Below are positions 28,659 through 38,492 of a stretch of 64,000 nucleotides of DNA, piece after piece (within the stretch, counting starts at the first letter, position 1; each line of letters opens with the position of its first letter). The notes under the pieces were generated by a model that saw only the letters and a list, made by a program, of their open reading frames with translations, was not told the origin of the DNA and searched no databases. The translations under genes were made by a program, and so were the position numbers. The stretch lies in NCBI RefSeq assembly GCF_002204795.1, contig NZ_NIXO01000006.1:97430-161429 (forward strand). Direction: 5' to 3'. This DNA is from Pseudomonas sp. K2I15. Lineage in GTDB: Bacteria; Pseudomonadota; Gammaproteobacteria; Pseudomonadales; Pseudomonadaceae.

Positions 28659-29845
28659 GCCGTCTGCAACAGGTCACCGTGCTGGGCGCTACCGGCTCGG
28701 TGGGGCTGAGCACGCTGGATGTGATTGCCCGTCATCCCGAGCGGTATCAAGTATTCGCATTGACCGGTTTCAGTCGCCTGAGTGAGCTGCTGGCACTGTG
28801 TGTGCGGCACTCGCCGCAATACGCAGTCGTGCCGCAAGCCGCTGCAGCGCGTGGTTTGCAGGATGATCTGCGCGCCGCGGGTCTGGCGACTCAGGTATTA
28901 GTGGGGGAGGAGGGGTTGTGTCAGGTTTCGGCTGACCCTGATGTCGACACTGTGGTCGCCGCGATTGTCGGTGCGGCCGGCTTGCGTCCGACCCTGGCCG
29001 CCGTTGATGCAGGCAAGAAAATTCTGTTGGCCAATAAAGAAGCCCTGGTGATGTCCGGTGCGCTCTTTATGCAGGCGGTGCGCAAAAGCGGCGCCGTGCT
29101 GTTGCCGTTGGACAGCGAGCACAACGCGATTTTCCAGTGCATGCCCGGTGATTTTGCCCGTGGCCTGAGCCAGGTCGGCGTACGCCGGATTCTGCTGACT
29201 GCCTCCGGCGGCCCGTTCCGACAGACGCCGCTGGCCGATCTGGAGCATGTTTCCCCTGATCAGGCGTGTGCGCATCCGAACTGGTCTATGGGCCGCAAGA
29301 TCTCGGTGGACTCGGCGAGCATGATGAACAAGGGCCTGGAGCTGATCGAGGCCTGCTGGCTGTTCGACGCCCGGCCGGACCAGGTAGAGGTGGTGATCCA
29401 CCCGCAAAGTGTGATTCATTCCCTGGTGGATTACGTGGATGGCTCGGTACTGGCCCAGTTGGGTAACCCGGATATGCGCACGCCGATCGCCAATGCCCTG
29501 GCTTGGCCGGAGCGGATTGATTCGGGTGTTGCGCCGTTGGATCTGTTTGCCATTGCCCGTCTGGATTTCGAAGCGCCTGACGAGCAGCGCTTCCCTTGCC
29601 TGCGTCTTGCGCGGCAAGCTGGCGAGGCGGGTAACAGTGCGCCGGCGACGCTGAATGCGGCGAACGAAGTCGCTGTGGCGGCGTTTCTTGACCGGCGCAT
29701 CCGCTTCCCGCAGATCGCGAGTATCATCGAGGACGTTTTAAACCTTGAGCCCGTCGTCGCCGTAAATGATCTGGGCGCGGTGTTCGAGGCGGATACAAAG
29801 GCCCGGGCCTTGACCGAGCAATGGTTGAACCGCAACACGCGTTAG
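28655..29845 (+). CDS. dxr: 1-deoxy-D-xylulose-5-phosphate reductoisomerase
   Basis: Dxr (396 residues) carries out the second step of the non-mevalonate isoprenoid pathway, forming MEP with NADPH; it is the fosmidomycin target. NADPH binding is seen in [14 protein letters not shown], and the active-site stretch includes [10 protein letters not shown] and [23 protein letters not shown] at 28655, overlapping the cdsA stop in GTGA, gives the standard N-terminus; an ATG at 28640 in frame would add five residues inside cdsA. ispD and ispF of the same pathway are in this window. Confidence 0.97.
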   Translation: MSRLQQVTVLGATGSVGLSTLDVIARHPERYQVFALTGFSRLSELLALCVRHSPQYAVVPQAAAARGLQDDLRAAGLATQVLVGEEGLCQVSADPDVDTVVAAIVGAAGLRPTLAAVDAGKKILLANKEALVMSGALFMQAVRKSGAVLLPLDSEHNAIFQCMPGDFARGLSQVGVRRILLTASGGPFRQTPLADLEHVSPDQACAHPNWSMGRKISVDSASMMNKGLELIEACWLFDARPDQVEVVIHPQSVIHSLVDYVDGSVLAQLGNPDMRTPIANALAWPERIDSGVAPLDLFAIARLDFEAPDEQRFPCLRLARQAGEAGNSAPATLNAANEVAVAAFLDRRIRFPQIASIIEDVLNLEPVVAVNDLGAVFEADTKARALTEQWLNRNTR

Positions 29846-29898
29846 CCTATGGGCGTGTTTGAGCCTTCAGGCACTGGATTGAGATGCGGAGAAATTAG

Positions 29899-31251
29899 AT
29901 GAGTGCGCTCTACATGATTGTCGGCACCCTGGTTGCTCTGGGTGTGCTGGTCACCTTCCACGAGTTCGGCCATTTCTGGGTCGCGCGTCGTTGCGGCGTC
30001 AAGGTACTGCGCTTCTCCGTAGGCTTCGGCATGCCGTTGCTGCGCTGGCACGACCGTCGTGGTACCGAGTTTGTGATCGCGGCCATTCCGTTGGGCGGCT
30101 ACGTCAAGATGCTCGATGAGCGCGAAGGCGAAGTGCCGGCTGATCAGTTGGACCAGTCCTTCAATCGCAAGACCGTTCGTCAGCGCATTGCCATCGTCGC
30201 GGCAGGCCCGATCGCCAACTTTCTGTTGGCTATGGTGTTTTTCTGGGTTCTGGCCATGCTGGGCAGTCAGCAGGTGCGTCCGGTTATTGGTGCGGTCGAG
30301 GCGGACAGCATGGCGGCCAAGGCTGGCCTGACCGCCGGACAAGAAATTGTTGCAGTTGATGGCGAACCAACCACCGGTTGGGGGGCGGTCAATTTGCAGT
30401 TGGTGCGTCGCCTGGGTGAAAGCGGCATCGTGAAGCTGGTGGTGCGTGAGCAGGATTCCACCACCGAAACCCCGCGCGAGCTGACCCTGGACCACTGGCT
30501 GCAGGGCTCCGATGAGCCTGATCCGATCAAATCCCTGGGCATTCGCCCTTGGCGTCCGGCCTTGCCGCCGGTACTGGCAGAGCTGGATCCGAAGGGGCCG
30601 GCCCAGGCCGCAGGTCTGAAAACCGGCGACCGCCTGCTGGCGCTCGATGGCCAGGCGCTGGGCGACTGGCAGCAAGTGGTCGACCTGGTGCGTGTACGCC
30701 CTGATACTAAAATTGTGCTGAAAGTTGAGCGTGATGGTGCTCAAATCGACGTCCCTGTGACCCTGGCGGTGCGCGGGGAAGCCAAGGCGGCCGGGGGGTA
30801 CCTGGGCGCCGGCGTCAAAGGTGTCGAGTGGCCACCGTCGATGGTGCGAGAGGTCAGTTTCGGGCCGTTGGCGGCAATTGGCGAGGGTGCGAGACGCACC
30901 TGGACCATGAGTGTGCTGACCCTCGATTCCCTCAAGAAAATGTTGTTCGGCGAGCTCTCGGTAAAAAACTTGAGTGGACCGATAACCATTGCTAAAGTGG
31001 CGGGCGCTTCTGCCCAGTCGGGCGTTGTAGATTTCCTGAATTTCCTGGCTTATCTGAGTATTAGCCTTGGGGTTCTGAATTTGTTGCCCATTCCAGTATT
31101 GGATGGGGGGCATCTGTTGTTTTATCTGGTCGAGTGGGCGCGTGGTCGCCCCTTGTCGGATCGGGTGCAGGGTTGGGGGATACAGATCGGTATCAGTTTG
31201 GTGGTCGGGGTGATGTTGTTAGCCCTGGTCAACGATCTGGGACGACTGTAA
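29899..31251 (+). CDS. rseP: RIP zinc metalloprotease RseP (MucP)
   Basis: RseP (450 residues) is an inner-membrane site-2 protease that cleaves anti-sigma factors (RseA in E. coli, MucA in Pseudomonas) to free the envelope-stress sigma factor. The zinc motif HEFGHFW lies in the first helix and LPIPVLDGGHLLFY in the third. Two PDZ domains lie between them (VIGAVEADSMAAKAGLTAGQ and LAELDPKGPAQAAGLKTGD). It is located before bamA as in most gamma-proteobacteria. Confidence 0.97.
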   Translation: MSALYMIVGTLVALGVLVTFHEFGHFWVARRCGVKVLRFSVGFGMPLLRWHDRRGTEFVIAAIPLGGYVKMLDEREGEVPADQLDQSFNRKTVRQRIAIVAAGPIANFLLAMVFFWVLAMLGSQQVRPVIGAVEADSMAAKAGLTAGQEIVAVDGEPTTGWGAVNLQLVRRLGESGIVKLVVREQDSTTETPRELTLDHWLQGSDEPDPIKSLGIRPWRPALPPVLAELDPKGPAQAAGLKTGDRLLALDGQALGDWQQVVDLVRVRPDTKIVLKVERDGAQIDVPVTLAVRGEAKAAGGYLGAGVKGVEWPPSMVREVSFGPLAAIGEGARRTWTMSVLTLDSLKKMLFGELSVKNLSGPITIAKVAGASAQSGVVDFLNFLAYLSISLGVLNLLPIPVLDGGHLLFYLVEWARGRPLSDRVQGWGIQIGISLVVGVMLLALVNDLGRL

Positions 31252-31271
31252 CGCTTCGCTGAATTGCGAAT

Positions 31272-31297
31272 CTGCCGCATTTTGCGGCAGTTTGTTT
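31272..31297 (+). terminator. terminator-like hairpin between rseP and bamA
   Basis: CTGCCGC, loop ATTTT, GCGGCAG, then TTTGTTT. It lies 21 bases after rseP and 28 bases before the bamA start, so it probably reduces readthrough. Confidence 0.75.
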
Positions 31298-31325
31298 ATT
31301 GCCAGTTGGAATAAGAAAGGACTTC

Positions 31326-33713
31326 ATGAAACGTCTGCTGCTAACTGCGGTTCTCACCGTATTGATGATCGCCGAAGTTCACGCCGAGTCCTTCACCATC
31401 TCCGATATTCGCGTCAACGGCCTCCAGCGGGTTTCCGCGGGTAGCGTCTTTGGTGCCTTGCCGTTGAACGTCGGGGAACAGGCTGATGACCGTCGCCTGG
31501 TGGAATCCACTCGTGCGCTGTTCAAAACCGGGTTCTTTCAAGATATCCAACTGGGTCGCGAAGGTAACGTCCTCGTCATCACTGTCGTCGAGCGACCTTC
31601 TGTCGCCAGTATCGAGATCGAAGGCAACAAGGCGATCTCCACTGAAGACTTGATGAAAGGCCTCAAGCAATCTGGCCTTGCCGAAGGCGAGATCTTCCAG
31701 CGTGCCACCCTCGAAGGCGTGCGTAACGAGCTGCAACGCCAGTACGTTGCCCAGGGCCGTTACTCGGCGACCGTCGAGACCGAAGTGGTGCCGCAGCCGC
31801 GTAACCGCGTCGGCCTGAAGGTCAACATCAACGAAGGCACCGTGGCGGCGATCCAGCACATCAACGTGGTGGGTAACACCAAGTTCTCTGATGATGACCT
31901 GGTCGACCTGTTCGAACTCAAGACCACCAACTGGCTGTCGTTCTTCAAGAACGACGACAAGTACGCTCGCGAAAAACTGTCCGGTGACCTGGAGCGCCTG
32001 CGTTCCTACTACCTGGACCGTGGCTATATCAACATGGATATCGCTTCGACCCAGGTGTCCATCACCCCGGACAAGAAGCACGTCTATATCACTGTCAACG
32101 TCAACGAAGGCGAGAAGTACAAGGTTCGTGACGTCAAGCTCAGCGGCGACTTGAAAGTGCCTGAAGACCAGGTCAAGTCCCTGTTGCTGGTGCAGAAAGA
32201 CCAGGTGTTCTCGCGCAAGCTGATGACCACCACGTCCGAACTGATCACCCGCCGCCTGGGTAACGAAGGCTATACCTTCGCTAACGTCAACGGCGTACCG
32301 ACCCCGCACGATGAAGACCACACTGTAGACATCACCTTCGTCGTCGACCCGGGCAAGCGTGCCTACGTGAACCGCATCAACTTCCGTGGCAACACCAAGT
32401 CGGCTGATGAAGTGCTGCGCCGTGAAATGCGTCAGATGGAAGGTGGCTGGGCGTCGACTTACCTGATCGACCAGTCCAAGGTTCGCCTTGAGCGCCTGGG
32501 CTTCTTTAAAGAAGTCAACGTCGAAACCCCGGCTGTACCGGGTGTGGATGACCAGGTTGATGTGAACTACGCCGTAGAAGAGCAAGCCTCCGGTTCGATT
32601 ACCGCCAGTGTCGGTTTCGCCCAGAGTGCCGGCCTGATCCTCGGTGGTTCGATCACCCAGAACAACTTCCTCGGTACCGGTAACAAGGTTTCCATCGGCC
32701 TGACCCGAAGCGAATACCAGAGCCGCTATAACTTCGGTTATGTCGACCCCTACTGGACTGCTGACGGTGTGAGCCTGGGCTACAACGCCTTCTACCGCAC
32801 AACCGACTACAAAGACCTCGACGTTGACGTTGCAAGCTATGCAATCGACAGCTTGGGTGTTGGCGCCAACATTGGTTACCCGATCAGTGAGACCTCGCGT
32901 CTGACCTTCGGCCTGACCGCGCAACAAGACAAGATCAAGACCGGTGTGTACACCGTGGATGAGATCTTCAACTTCGTGCGTAAAGAAGGCGACCAGTTCC
33001 TGAACTTCAAGGCTTCGGCCGGCTGGTCGGAATCGACCCTGAACAAAGGGGTGCTGGCGACCCGTGGTCACTCCCAGAGCCTTACCCTGGAAGCAACCAC
33101 GCCTGGCAGCGACCTGTCGTTCTTCAAGCTTGACTACCGTGGCCAGCTGTTCCAGCCATTGAGCGAAAACTACACCATGCGCCTGCACACTGAGCTGGGT
33201 TATGGCGATGGTTACGGTTCGACCAACGGCTTGCCGTTCTATGAGAACTACTATGCTGGTGGTTTCAACTCGGTACGTGGCTTCAAGGACAGCACGCTGG
33301 GTCCTCGTGGTACTCCTAGCCGTGGCGTGGGTGTGACCGGTAACCAGGGTACTGTGGCTGACTCGGACAACGACCCGCTGCCGTTCGGTGGTAACGTCCT
33401 GATCCAGGGTGGTGCGGAGATTCTGTTCCCACTGCCATTCGTCAAGGATCAGCGTTCCCTGCGTACTTCGGTCTTCTGGGATGTGGGTAACGTGTTCGAC
33501 TCCAAGTGCGAACAGGTCACCAACCCGAACGGGTCGAAGTCCAACACGCAGTGCAACGACATCAGTCTGAGCAACCTGGCAAGTTCGGTAGGTGTGGGCG
33601 TGACCTGGGTGACGGCGCTGGGCCCATTGAGCTTTGCTCTGGCCATGCCGATCAAGAAACCGGATAACGCTGAAACCCAGATTTTCCAATTCTCCCTCGG
33701 CCAGACGTTCTAA
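31326..33713 (+). CDS. bamA: outer-membrane protein assembly factor BamA
   Basis: BamA (795 residues) is the central subunit of the machine that inserts beta-barrel proteins into the outer membrane. It has a signal peptide (RLLLTAVLTVLMIAEVHA), five POTRA domains (about residues 24-425) and a 16-strand barrel. The lid motif VRGF is seen in GGFNSVRGFKDS, and the chain ends in Phe (FSLGQTF), the expected C-terminal signature. The start at 31326 follows AAAGGA. skp lies directly after it. Confidence 0.98.
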   Translation: MKRLLLTAVLTVLMIAEVHAESFTISDIRVNGLQRVSAGSVFGALPLNVGEQADDRRLVESTRALFKTGFFQDIQLGREGNVLVITVVERPSVASIEIEGNKAISTEDLMKGLKQSGLAEGEIFQRATLEGVRNELQRQYVAQGRYSATVETEVVPQPRNRVGLKVNINEGTVAAIQHINVVGNTKFSDDDLVDLFELKTTNWLSFFKNDDKYAREKLSGDLERLRSYYLDRGYINMDIASTQVSITPDKKHVYITVNVNEGEKYKVRDVKLSGDLKVPEDQVKSLLLVQKDQVFSRKLMTTTSELITRRLGNEGYTFANVNGVPTPHDEDHTVDITFVVDPGKRAYVNRINFRGNTKSADEVLRREMRQMEGGWASTYLIDQSKVRLERLGFFKEVNVETPAVPGVDDQVDVNYAVEEQASGSITASVGFAQSAGLILGGSITQNNFLGTGNKVSIGLTRSEYQSRYNFGYVDPYWTADGVSLGYNAFYRTTDYKDLDVDVASYAIDSLGVGANIGYPISETSRLTFGLTAQQDKIKTGVYTVDEIFNFVRKEGDQFLNFKASAGWSESTLNKGVLATRGHSQSLTLEATTPGSDLSFFKLDYRGQLFQPLSENYTMRLHTELGYGDGYGSTNGLPFYENYYAGGFNSVRGFKDSTLGPRGTPSRGVGVTGNQGTVADSDNDPLPFGGNVLIQGGAEILFPLPFVKDQRSLRTSVFWDVGNVFDSKCEQVTNPNGSKSNTQCNDISLSNLASSVGVGVTWVTALGPLSFALAMPIKKPDNAETQIFQFSLGQTF

Positions 33714-33758
33714 GCGTCTGACCCAAGATAACGACAACGGATTCTGTAGGAGTGCATC

Positions 33759-34262
33759 GTGCGTAAGTTGACTCAATTGGTTCTCCTGGCGACTGTCCTG
33801 GTAGCGACCCCGGCTTTTGCCGAAATGAAGATTGCTGTTCTGAACTATCAGATGGCTCTGCTGGAATCCGACGCGGCCAAGAAATACGCCGTGGATGCCG
33901 AGAAGAAGTTCGGTCCGCAATTGACCAAGCTGAAGACTCTGGAAAGCAGCGCCAAGGGTATCCAGGACCGTCTGGTAGCCGGTGGTGACAAGATGCAGCA
34001 AGGCGAGCGCGAGCGTCTGGAGCTTGAGTTCAAGCAAAAGGCCCGCGACTACCAGTTCCAGTCCAAGGAGCTGAACGAAGCCAAGGCTGTTGCTGACCGT
34101 GAAATGCTCAAGCAGCTCAAGCCGAAACTCGACAGCGCCGTTGAAGAAGTCATCAAGAAAGGTGCCTTTGACCTGGTGTTTGAACGCGGCGCAGTCATCG
34201 ACGTTAAACCTCAGTACGACATCACCCGTCAGGTGATCGAGCGCATGAATCAGCTGAAGTAA
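33759..34262 (+). CDS. skp: periplasmic chaperone Skp/OmpH
   Basis: Skp (167 residues) is a trimeric periplasmic chaperone that holds unfolded outer-membrane proteins on the way to BamA. The signal peptide is KLTQLVLLATVLVATPAFA. The mature part has long alternating charged helices with coiled-coil character. It starts with GTG at 33759 following TAGGAG. It is placed between bamA and lpxD as in E. coli. Confidence 0.95.
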   Translation: MRKLTQLVLLATVLVATPAFAEMKIAVLNYQMALLESDAAKKYAVDAEKKFGPQLTKLKTLESSAKGIQDRLVAGGDKMQQGERERLELEFKQKARDYQFQSKELNEAKAVADREMLKQLKPKLDSAVEEVIKKGAFDLVFERGAVIDVKPQYDITRQVIERMNQLK

Positions 34263-34265
34263 GCC

Positions 34266-35321
34266 ATGACTGCGACTATCAAGCTCGGCCAGTTGGCCGA
34301 GTTTCTGGGGGCCACCTTGCGTGGCTCTCCGGAGAAGGAAATTACTGGGCTAGCCACCTTGCAGGAGGCTGGCCCAGCTCAGTTGAGCTTCCTGGCAAAC
34401 CCCCAATACCGTAAATACCTGGGCGACAGCCGCGCTGCAGCCGTGTTGCTGAAGGCCGCTGATGCCGAAGGGTTTACCGGGGACGCGCTGGTTGTTGCCG
34501 ACCCGTACCTGGCGTATGCCCGGGTGTCCCACCTGTTCGATCCAAAACCCAAGGCCGCTGCCGGTATCCATCCTACAGCGGTGATCGCCGATGACGCACA
34601 GGTTGACCCTGCTGCGAGCATCGGTGCATTTGCGGTGATCGAAAGTGGCGCACGCATCGGGGCGGATGTAACGGTAGGTGCTCAATGCTTTATCGGCGCC
34701 CGCTGTGAGATTGGTGCCGGTGGTTGGCTGGCTCCGCGCGTGACCCTTTATCACGACGTGCGCATTGGCGAACGTGTGGTGATTCAGTCGGGTGCCGTGA
34801 TCGGTGGCGAGGGCTTCGGCTTCGCCAACTCGAAAGGTGTTTGGCACAAGATTGCCCAAGTGGGCGGCGTGTTGATCGGCGATGACGTTGAAATTGGCGT
34901 CAATACCGCTGTTGACCGCGGGGCCTTGGCCGATACCATCATTGGTAACGGCGTGAAACTGGATAACCAGATTCAGATCGCCCACAACGTGCAGATCGGC
35001 GATCACACCGCCATGGCCGCCTGCGTGGGGATTTCCGGCAGCACCAAGATTGGCAAGCATTGCATGCTCGCCGGCGGTGTTGGCCTGGTGGGTCATATCG
35101 AAGTGTGCGACAACGTATTCATCACCGGCATGACCATGGTCACCCATTCGATTACCGAACCTGGGGCCTATTCATCCGGTACGGCCATGCAGCCTGCGGC
35201 CGAATGGCGCAAGAGCGCGGCGCGTCTGAGGCAGCTCGACGATATCGCTCGGCGCCTGAAACATCTGGAAAAGCGTGTTGGGGACGTGACCCCTGGCGGT
35301 AATGCTTCATCAGATGGCTGA
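34266..35321 (+). CDS. lpxD: UDP-3-O-acylglucosamine N-acyltransferase
   Basis: LpxD (351 residues) adds the second hydroxyacyl chain in lipid A synthesis. It has an N-terminal uridine-binding domain ([18 protein letters not shown]) and a left-handed beta-helix of hexapeptide repeats. The catalytic His lies in [14 protein letters not shown]. It begins three bases after the skp stop codon. Confidence 0.97.
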   Translation: MTATIKLGQLAEFLGATLRGSPEKEITGLATLQEAGPAQLSFLANPQYRKYLGDSRAAAVLLKAADAEGFTGDALVVADPYLAYARVSHLFDPKPKAAAGIHPTAVIADDAQVDPAASIGAFAVIESGARIGADVTVGAQCFIGARCEIGAGGWLAPRVTLYHDVRIGERVVIQSGAVIGGEGFGFANSKGVWHKIAQVGGVLIGDDVEIGVNTAVDRGALADTIIGNGVKLDNQIQIAHNVQIGDHTAMAACVGISGSTKIGKHCMLAGGVGLVGHIEVCDNVFITGMTMVTHSITEPGAYSSGTAMQPAAEWRKSAARLRQLDDIARRLKHLEKRVGDVTPGGNASSDG

Positions 35322-35380
35322 TACCATTTCCATATCAAGTGTGCACAGCCGCTAGACTGCCTCCTTGATTTGCTAGAGGG

Positions 35381-35400
35381 GCGTGCCTTAGTCCGCACGC
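35381..35400 (+). promoter_or_regulatory. hairpin in the fabZ leader
   Basis: GCGTGC (35381-35386) and GCACGC (35395-35400) pair around CTTAGTCC. Upstream, TAGACT at 35353-35358 is a possible -10 box, although no good -35 is visible. The 110-base gap between lpxD and fabZ is the only sizeable break in the lpx run, so a secondary promoter here is plausible. Confidence 0.35.
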
Positions 35401-35431
35401 TCCCAATCTTTATTACAGGCTTCCCCCCGAA

Positions 35432-35872
35432 ATGATGGACATCAACGAGATTCGCGAATACCTGCCTCACCGTTACCCGTTCCTGCTGGTGGACCGGGTA
35501 ACGGACCTCAATGTTGAGGAAAAGCGCATTCGTGCCTACAAGAATGTCAGCATCAACGAACCGTTCTTCAACGGTCACTTCCCTGCGCATCCCATCATGC
35601 CAGGCGTATTGATCATCGAAGCGATGGCCCAGGCTGCCGGTATCCTTGGTTTCAAAATGCTCGACCTGAAGCCTGCCGATGGCACGCTCTACTATTTCGT
35701 GGGCTCCGACAAGCTGCGCTTCCGCAACCCGGTTACCCCGGGTGACCAGTTGATCCTGGAAGCCAAGTTCATCAGCTGCAAGCGCCAGATCTGGAAGTTC
35801 GAATGCCAGGCCTCGGTCGACGGCAAGCCGGTGTGCTCGGCTGAAATCATCTGTGCGGAACGCAAACTATGA
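35432..35872 (+). CDS. fabZ: 3-hydroxyacyl-ACP dehydratase FabZ
   Basis: FabZ (146 residues) dehydrates 3-hydroxyacyl-ACP in fatty-acid elongation and competes with LpxA for the same substrate. The hot-dog fold active site is visible: [20 protein letters not shown], with catalytic His and Glu. Two adjacent ATG codons (35432, 35435) could serve. It overlaps lpxA by four bases (ATGA). Confidence 0.97.
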   Translation: MMDINEIREYLPHRYPFLLVDRVTDLNVEEKRIRAYKNVSINEPFFNGHFPAHPIMPGVLIIEAMAQAAGILGFKMLDLKPADGTLYYFVGSDKLRFRNPVTPGDQLILEAKFISCKRQIWKFECQASVDGKPVCSAEIICAERKL

Positions 35873-36645
35873 GTTTGATTGACCCTCGCGCAATCATCGA
35901 TCCGACGGCCGTACTGGCCGCCGACGTTGAGGTCGGCCCTTGGTCGATCGTCGGCGCAGGTGTGGAAATCGGCGAGGGGACAGTCATCGGGCCGCACGTG
36001 ATCCTCAAAGGCCCGACGCGGATTGGCAAGCACAACCGCATCTATCAGTTTTCATCGATAGGCGAAGACACCCCGGACATGAAGTACAAGGGTGAAGAAA
36101 CGCGCCTGGTAATCGGTGATCACAACATCATCCGTGAAGGCGTGACCATTCACCGCGGTACCGTCCAGGACCGCGCCGAGACCACCCTGGGTGATCACAA
36201 CCTGGTGATGGCCTATGCGCACATCGGCCATGACAGCGTAATCGGCAACCATTGCATCCTGGTCAACAACACCGCGTTGGCTGGCCACGTGCACGTTGAC
36301 GATTGGGCGATCCTGTCCGGCTTCACCCTGGTGCATCAGTACTGCCATATCGGTGCCCACAGCTTTTCCGGCATGGGTACCGCCATCGGCAAGGACGTTC
36401 CGGCGTTCGTCACGGTATTCGGTAACCCGGCCGAAGCCCGCAGCATGAACTTCGAAGGCATGCGCCGTCGGGGTTTCAGCGAAGACGCGATCCACGCCCT
36501 GCGCCGTGCCTACAAGGTGGTTTACCGCCAAGGGTTGACGGTCGACCAGGCCTTGACCGAACTGACGGAGCCGGCTGCATTGTTTCCCGAAGTCGCGATA
36601 TTCCGTGACTCGATCCAGTCGTCGACTCGCGGCATCACCCGCTGA
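35869..36645 (+). CDS. lpxA: UDP-N-acetylglucosamine O-acyltransferase
   Basis: LpxA (258 residues) carries out the first step of lipid A synthesis. It is a beta-helix acyltransferase that begins with hexapeptide repeats ([20 protein letters not shown]). The catalytic His is in [13 protein letters not shown]. It is coupled to fabZ by overlap and followed two bases later by lpxB. Confidence 0.97.
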   Translation: MSLIDPRAIIDPTAVLAADVEVGPWSIVGAGVEIGEGTVIGPHVILKGPTRIGKHNRIYQFSSIGEDTPDMKYKGEETRLVIGDHNIIREGVTIHRGTVQDRAETTLGDHNLVMAYAHIGHDSVIGNHCILVNNTALAGHVHVDDWAILSGFTLVHQYCHIGAHSFSGMGTAIGKDVPAFVTVFGNPAEARSMNFEGMRRRGFSEDAIHALRRAYKVVYRQGLTVDQALTELTEPAALFPEVAIFRDSIQSSTRGITR

Positions 36646-36647
36646 TC

Positions 36648-37787
36648 ATGGCCAAGCTGCGTATAGCGTTGGTGGCCGGAGAAGCTTCCGGCGATATTCT
36701 CGGTGCAGGCCTGATGCGCGCCCTCAAGGTTCAGCATCCGGCGGTTGAATTCATCGGTGTTGGCGGTCCGCTGATGCAAGCTGAAGGCCTGACGTCCTAC
36801 TTTCCCATGGAGCGCTTGTCGGTCATGGGGCTGGTGGAGGTGCTGGGCCGTTTGCGCGAGCTGCTGGCCCGCCGCAAGAAGCTGATCCAGACCCTGATCG
36901 AAGAAAAGCCCGAGGTCTTTATCGGAATCGACGCGCCGGACTTCACCCTCAATATCGAACTCAAGTTGCGTCAGGCCGGGATCAAGACCGTGCATTACGT
37001 CAGCCCGTCTGTGTGGGCGTGGCGGCAAAAGCGTGTGCTGAAGATTCGCGAAGGCTGCGACCTGATGTTGACCCTGCTGCCGTTCGAGGCCCGGTTCTAC
37101 GAAGAGAAGGGCGTGCCGGTGCGGTTTGTCGGTCACACCCTGGCCGACACCATCCCGCTGCAGGCGGACCGTGCTGCCGCTCGCGCCGAGTTGGGCTTGC
37201 ATGACGGGCCGTTGGTGGCCTTGATGCCGGGTAGCCGTGGTGGTGAAGTCGGTCGTCTCGGCGCGCTGTTTTTTGATGCTGCCGAACGTCTGCAAGCCCT
37301 GAAGCCGGGCGTGCGCTTTGTACTGCCGTGCGCCAGCCCTCAGCGCCGTGCGCAAATTGAAGCGTTGCTGGTAGGGCGCAACTTACCGTTGACCCTGCTC
37401 GACGGCGGCTCGCACCTGGCCCTGGCCGCGTGCGATGCGGTGCTGATCGCCTCCGGCACCGCGACCCTGGAGGCCTTGCTCTACAAGCGCCCGATGGTCG
37501 TGGCCTATCGCCTGGCGCCGCTGACCTACTGGATTCTCAAGCGTATGGTCAAAAGCCCCTACATCTCCCTGCCCAATTTGCTGGCTCAGCGTCTGTTGGT
37601 ACCCGAATTGTTGCAGGACGATGCGACGCCTGATGCCCTGGCGCAAACCCTTTTCCCGTTGATCGACGGCGGCGAAGAGCAAACCCGTGGTTTCGACGAA
37701 ATTCACCGCACCTTGCGCCGTGATGCGTCGAACCAGGCGGCGGATGCCGTGCTGACCTTGATCGGCCATAAACAGGAAGCCCTATGA
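36648..37787 (+). CDS. lpxB: lipid-A-disaccharide synthase
   Basis: LpxB (379 residues) is a GT19 glycosyltransferase that joins UDP-2,3-diacylglucosamine and lipid X. It starts with [17 protein letters not shown], the family signature, and has the UDP-binding phrases [13 protein letters not shown] and [11 protein letters not shown]. The end overlaps rnhB in ATGA. Confidence 0.97.
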   Translation: MAKLRIALVAGEASGDILGAGLMRALKVQHPAVEFIGVGGPLMQAEGLTSYFPMERLSVMGLVEVLGRLRELLARRKKLIQTLIEEKPEVFIGIDAPDFTLNIELKLRQAGIKTVHYVSPSVWAWRQKRVLKIREGCDLMLTLLPFEARFYEEKGVPVRFVGHTLADTIPLQADRAAARAELGLHDGPLVALMPGSRGGEVGRLGALFFDAAERLQALKPGVRFVLPCASPQRRAQIEALLVGRNLPLTLLDGGSHLALAACDAVLIASGTATLEALLYKRPMVVAYRLAPLTYWILKRMVKSPYISLPNLLAQRLLVPELLQDDATPDALAQTLFPLIDGGEEQTRGFDEIHRTLRRDASNQAADAVLTLIGHKQEAL

Positions 37788-38416
37788 AGACGCAAATGGG
37801 CCTGGATTTCAGCCTGGTCGCCGACGCCCTTGATCTGGTGGCCGGTGTCGACGAAGTCGGTCGCGGCCCGCTGTGTGGCGCGGTCGTCACCGCAGCCGTG
37901 ATTCTCGACCCGAACCGCCCGATCCTTGGCCTCAACGATTCGAAGAAACTCACCGAAGCCCGTCGCGAAAAGCTCTACGACGAGATCTGTGAAAAGGCCC
38001 TGAGCTGGCACATCGCCCGGGCCGAAGTCGAGGAAATCGACGAACTGAACATCTTGCACGCCACCATGCTGGCCATGCAGCGCGCCATTGAAGGCCTGCA
38101 CATCACGCCAAAAATGGCGATGATCGACGGCAACCGCTGCCCCAAGCTGACGATGCCGGCAGAAGCGGTGGTCAAGGGCGACAGCAAGGTGCCGGCGATT
38201 GCTGCTGCATCGATCCTGGCCAAGGTCAGCCGTGACCGTGAAATGGCGGCTTTCGAATTGATCTACCCTGGCTACGGCATCGGCGGGCACAAAGGCTACC
38301 CGACGCCCGTTCATCTGGAAGCTTTGGCTCGCCTGGGCCCGACCCCGATTCACCGCCGCTCGTTCGCCCCGGTTCGCCAGGCTTACGAGGCCCGGGAAAG
38401 TCTCAGCGAGGTTTAG
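37784..38416 (+). CDS. rnhB: ribonuclease HII
   Basis: RNase HII (210 residues) nicks DNA at embedded ribonucleotides and RNA-DNA hybrids. The metal-binding acidic residues begin with [16 protein letters not shown], with further Asp in [12 protein letters not shown] and the conserved [12 protein letters not shown]. It is translationally coupled to lpxB and precedes dnaE. Confidence 0.96.
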   Translation: MKTQMGLDFSLVADALDLVAGVDEVGRGPLCGAVVTAAVILDPNRPILGLNDSKKLTEARREKLYDEICEKALSWHIARAEVEEIDELNILHATMLAMQRAIEGLHITPKMAMIDGNRCPKLTMPAEAVVKGDSKVPAIAAASILAKVSRDREMAAFELIYPGYGIGGHKGYPTPVHLEALARLGPTPIHRRSFAPVRQAYEARESLSEV

Positions 38417-38438
38417 TCGCGAGGCTGATGTTTTGCTC

Positions 38439-38467
38439 AAGGCCCGGTACAATCCGGGCCTTGTTGT
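38439..38467 (+). terminator. hairpin between rnhB and dnaE
   Basis: AAGGCCCGG, loop TACAAT, CCGGGCCTT, then GTTGT. A perfect 9-bp stem with a weak T-rich tail probably ends part of the lpx operon transcripts. Confidence 0.65.
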
Positions 38468-38492
38468 CTCCACGTTTTTAGACAGGATCACT

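Noticed and set aside
31341..34037. 898-codon open frame opposite bamA-skp
   Set aside because: It is a shadow of highly biased GC-rich codons. It spans two real genes with signal peptides and motifs on the other strand and has no recognisable domains.
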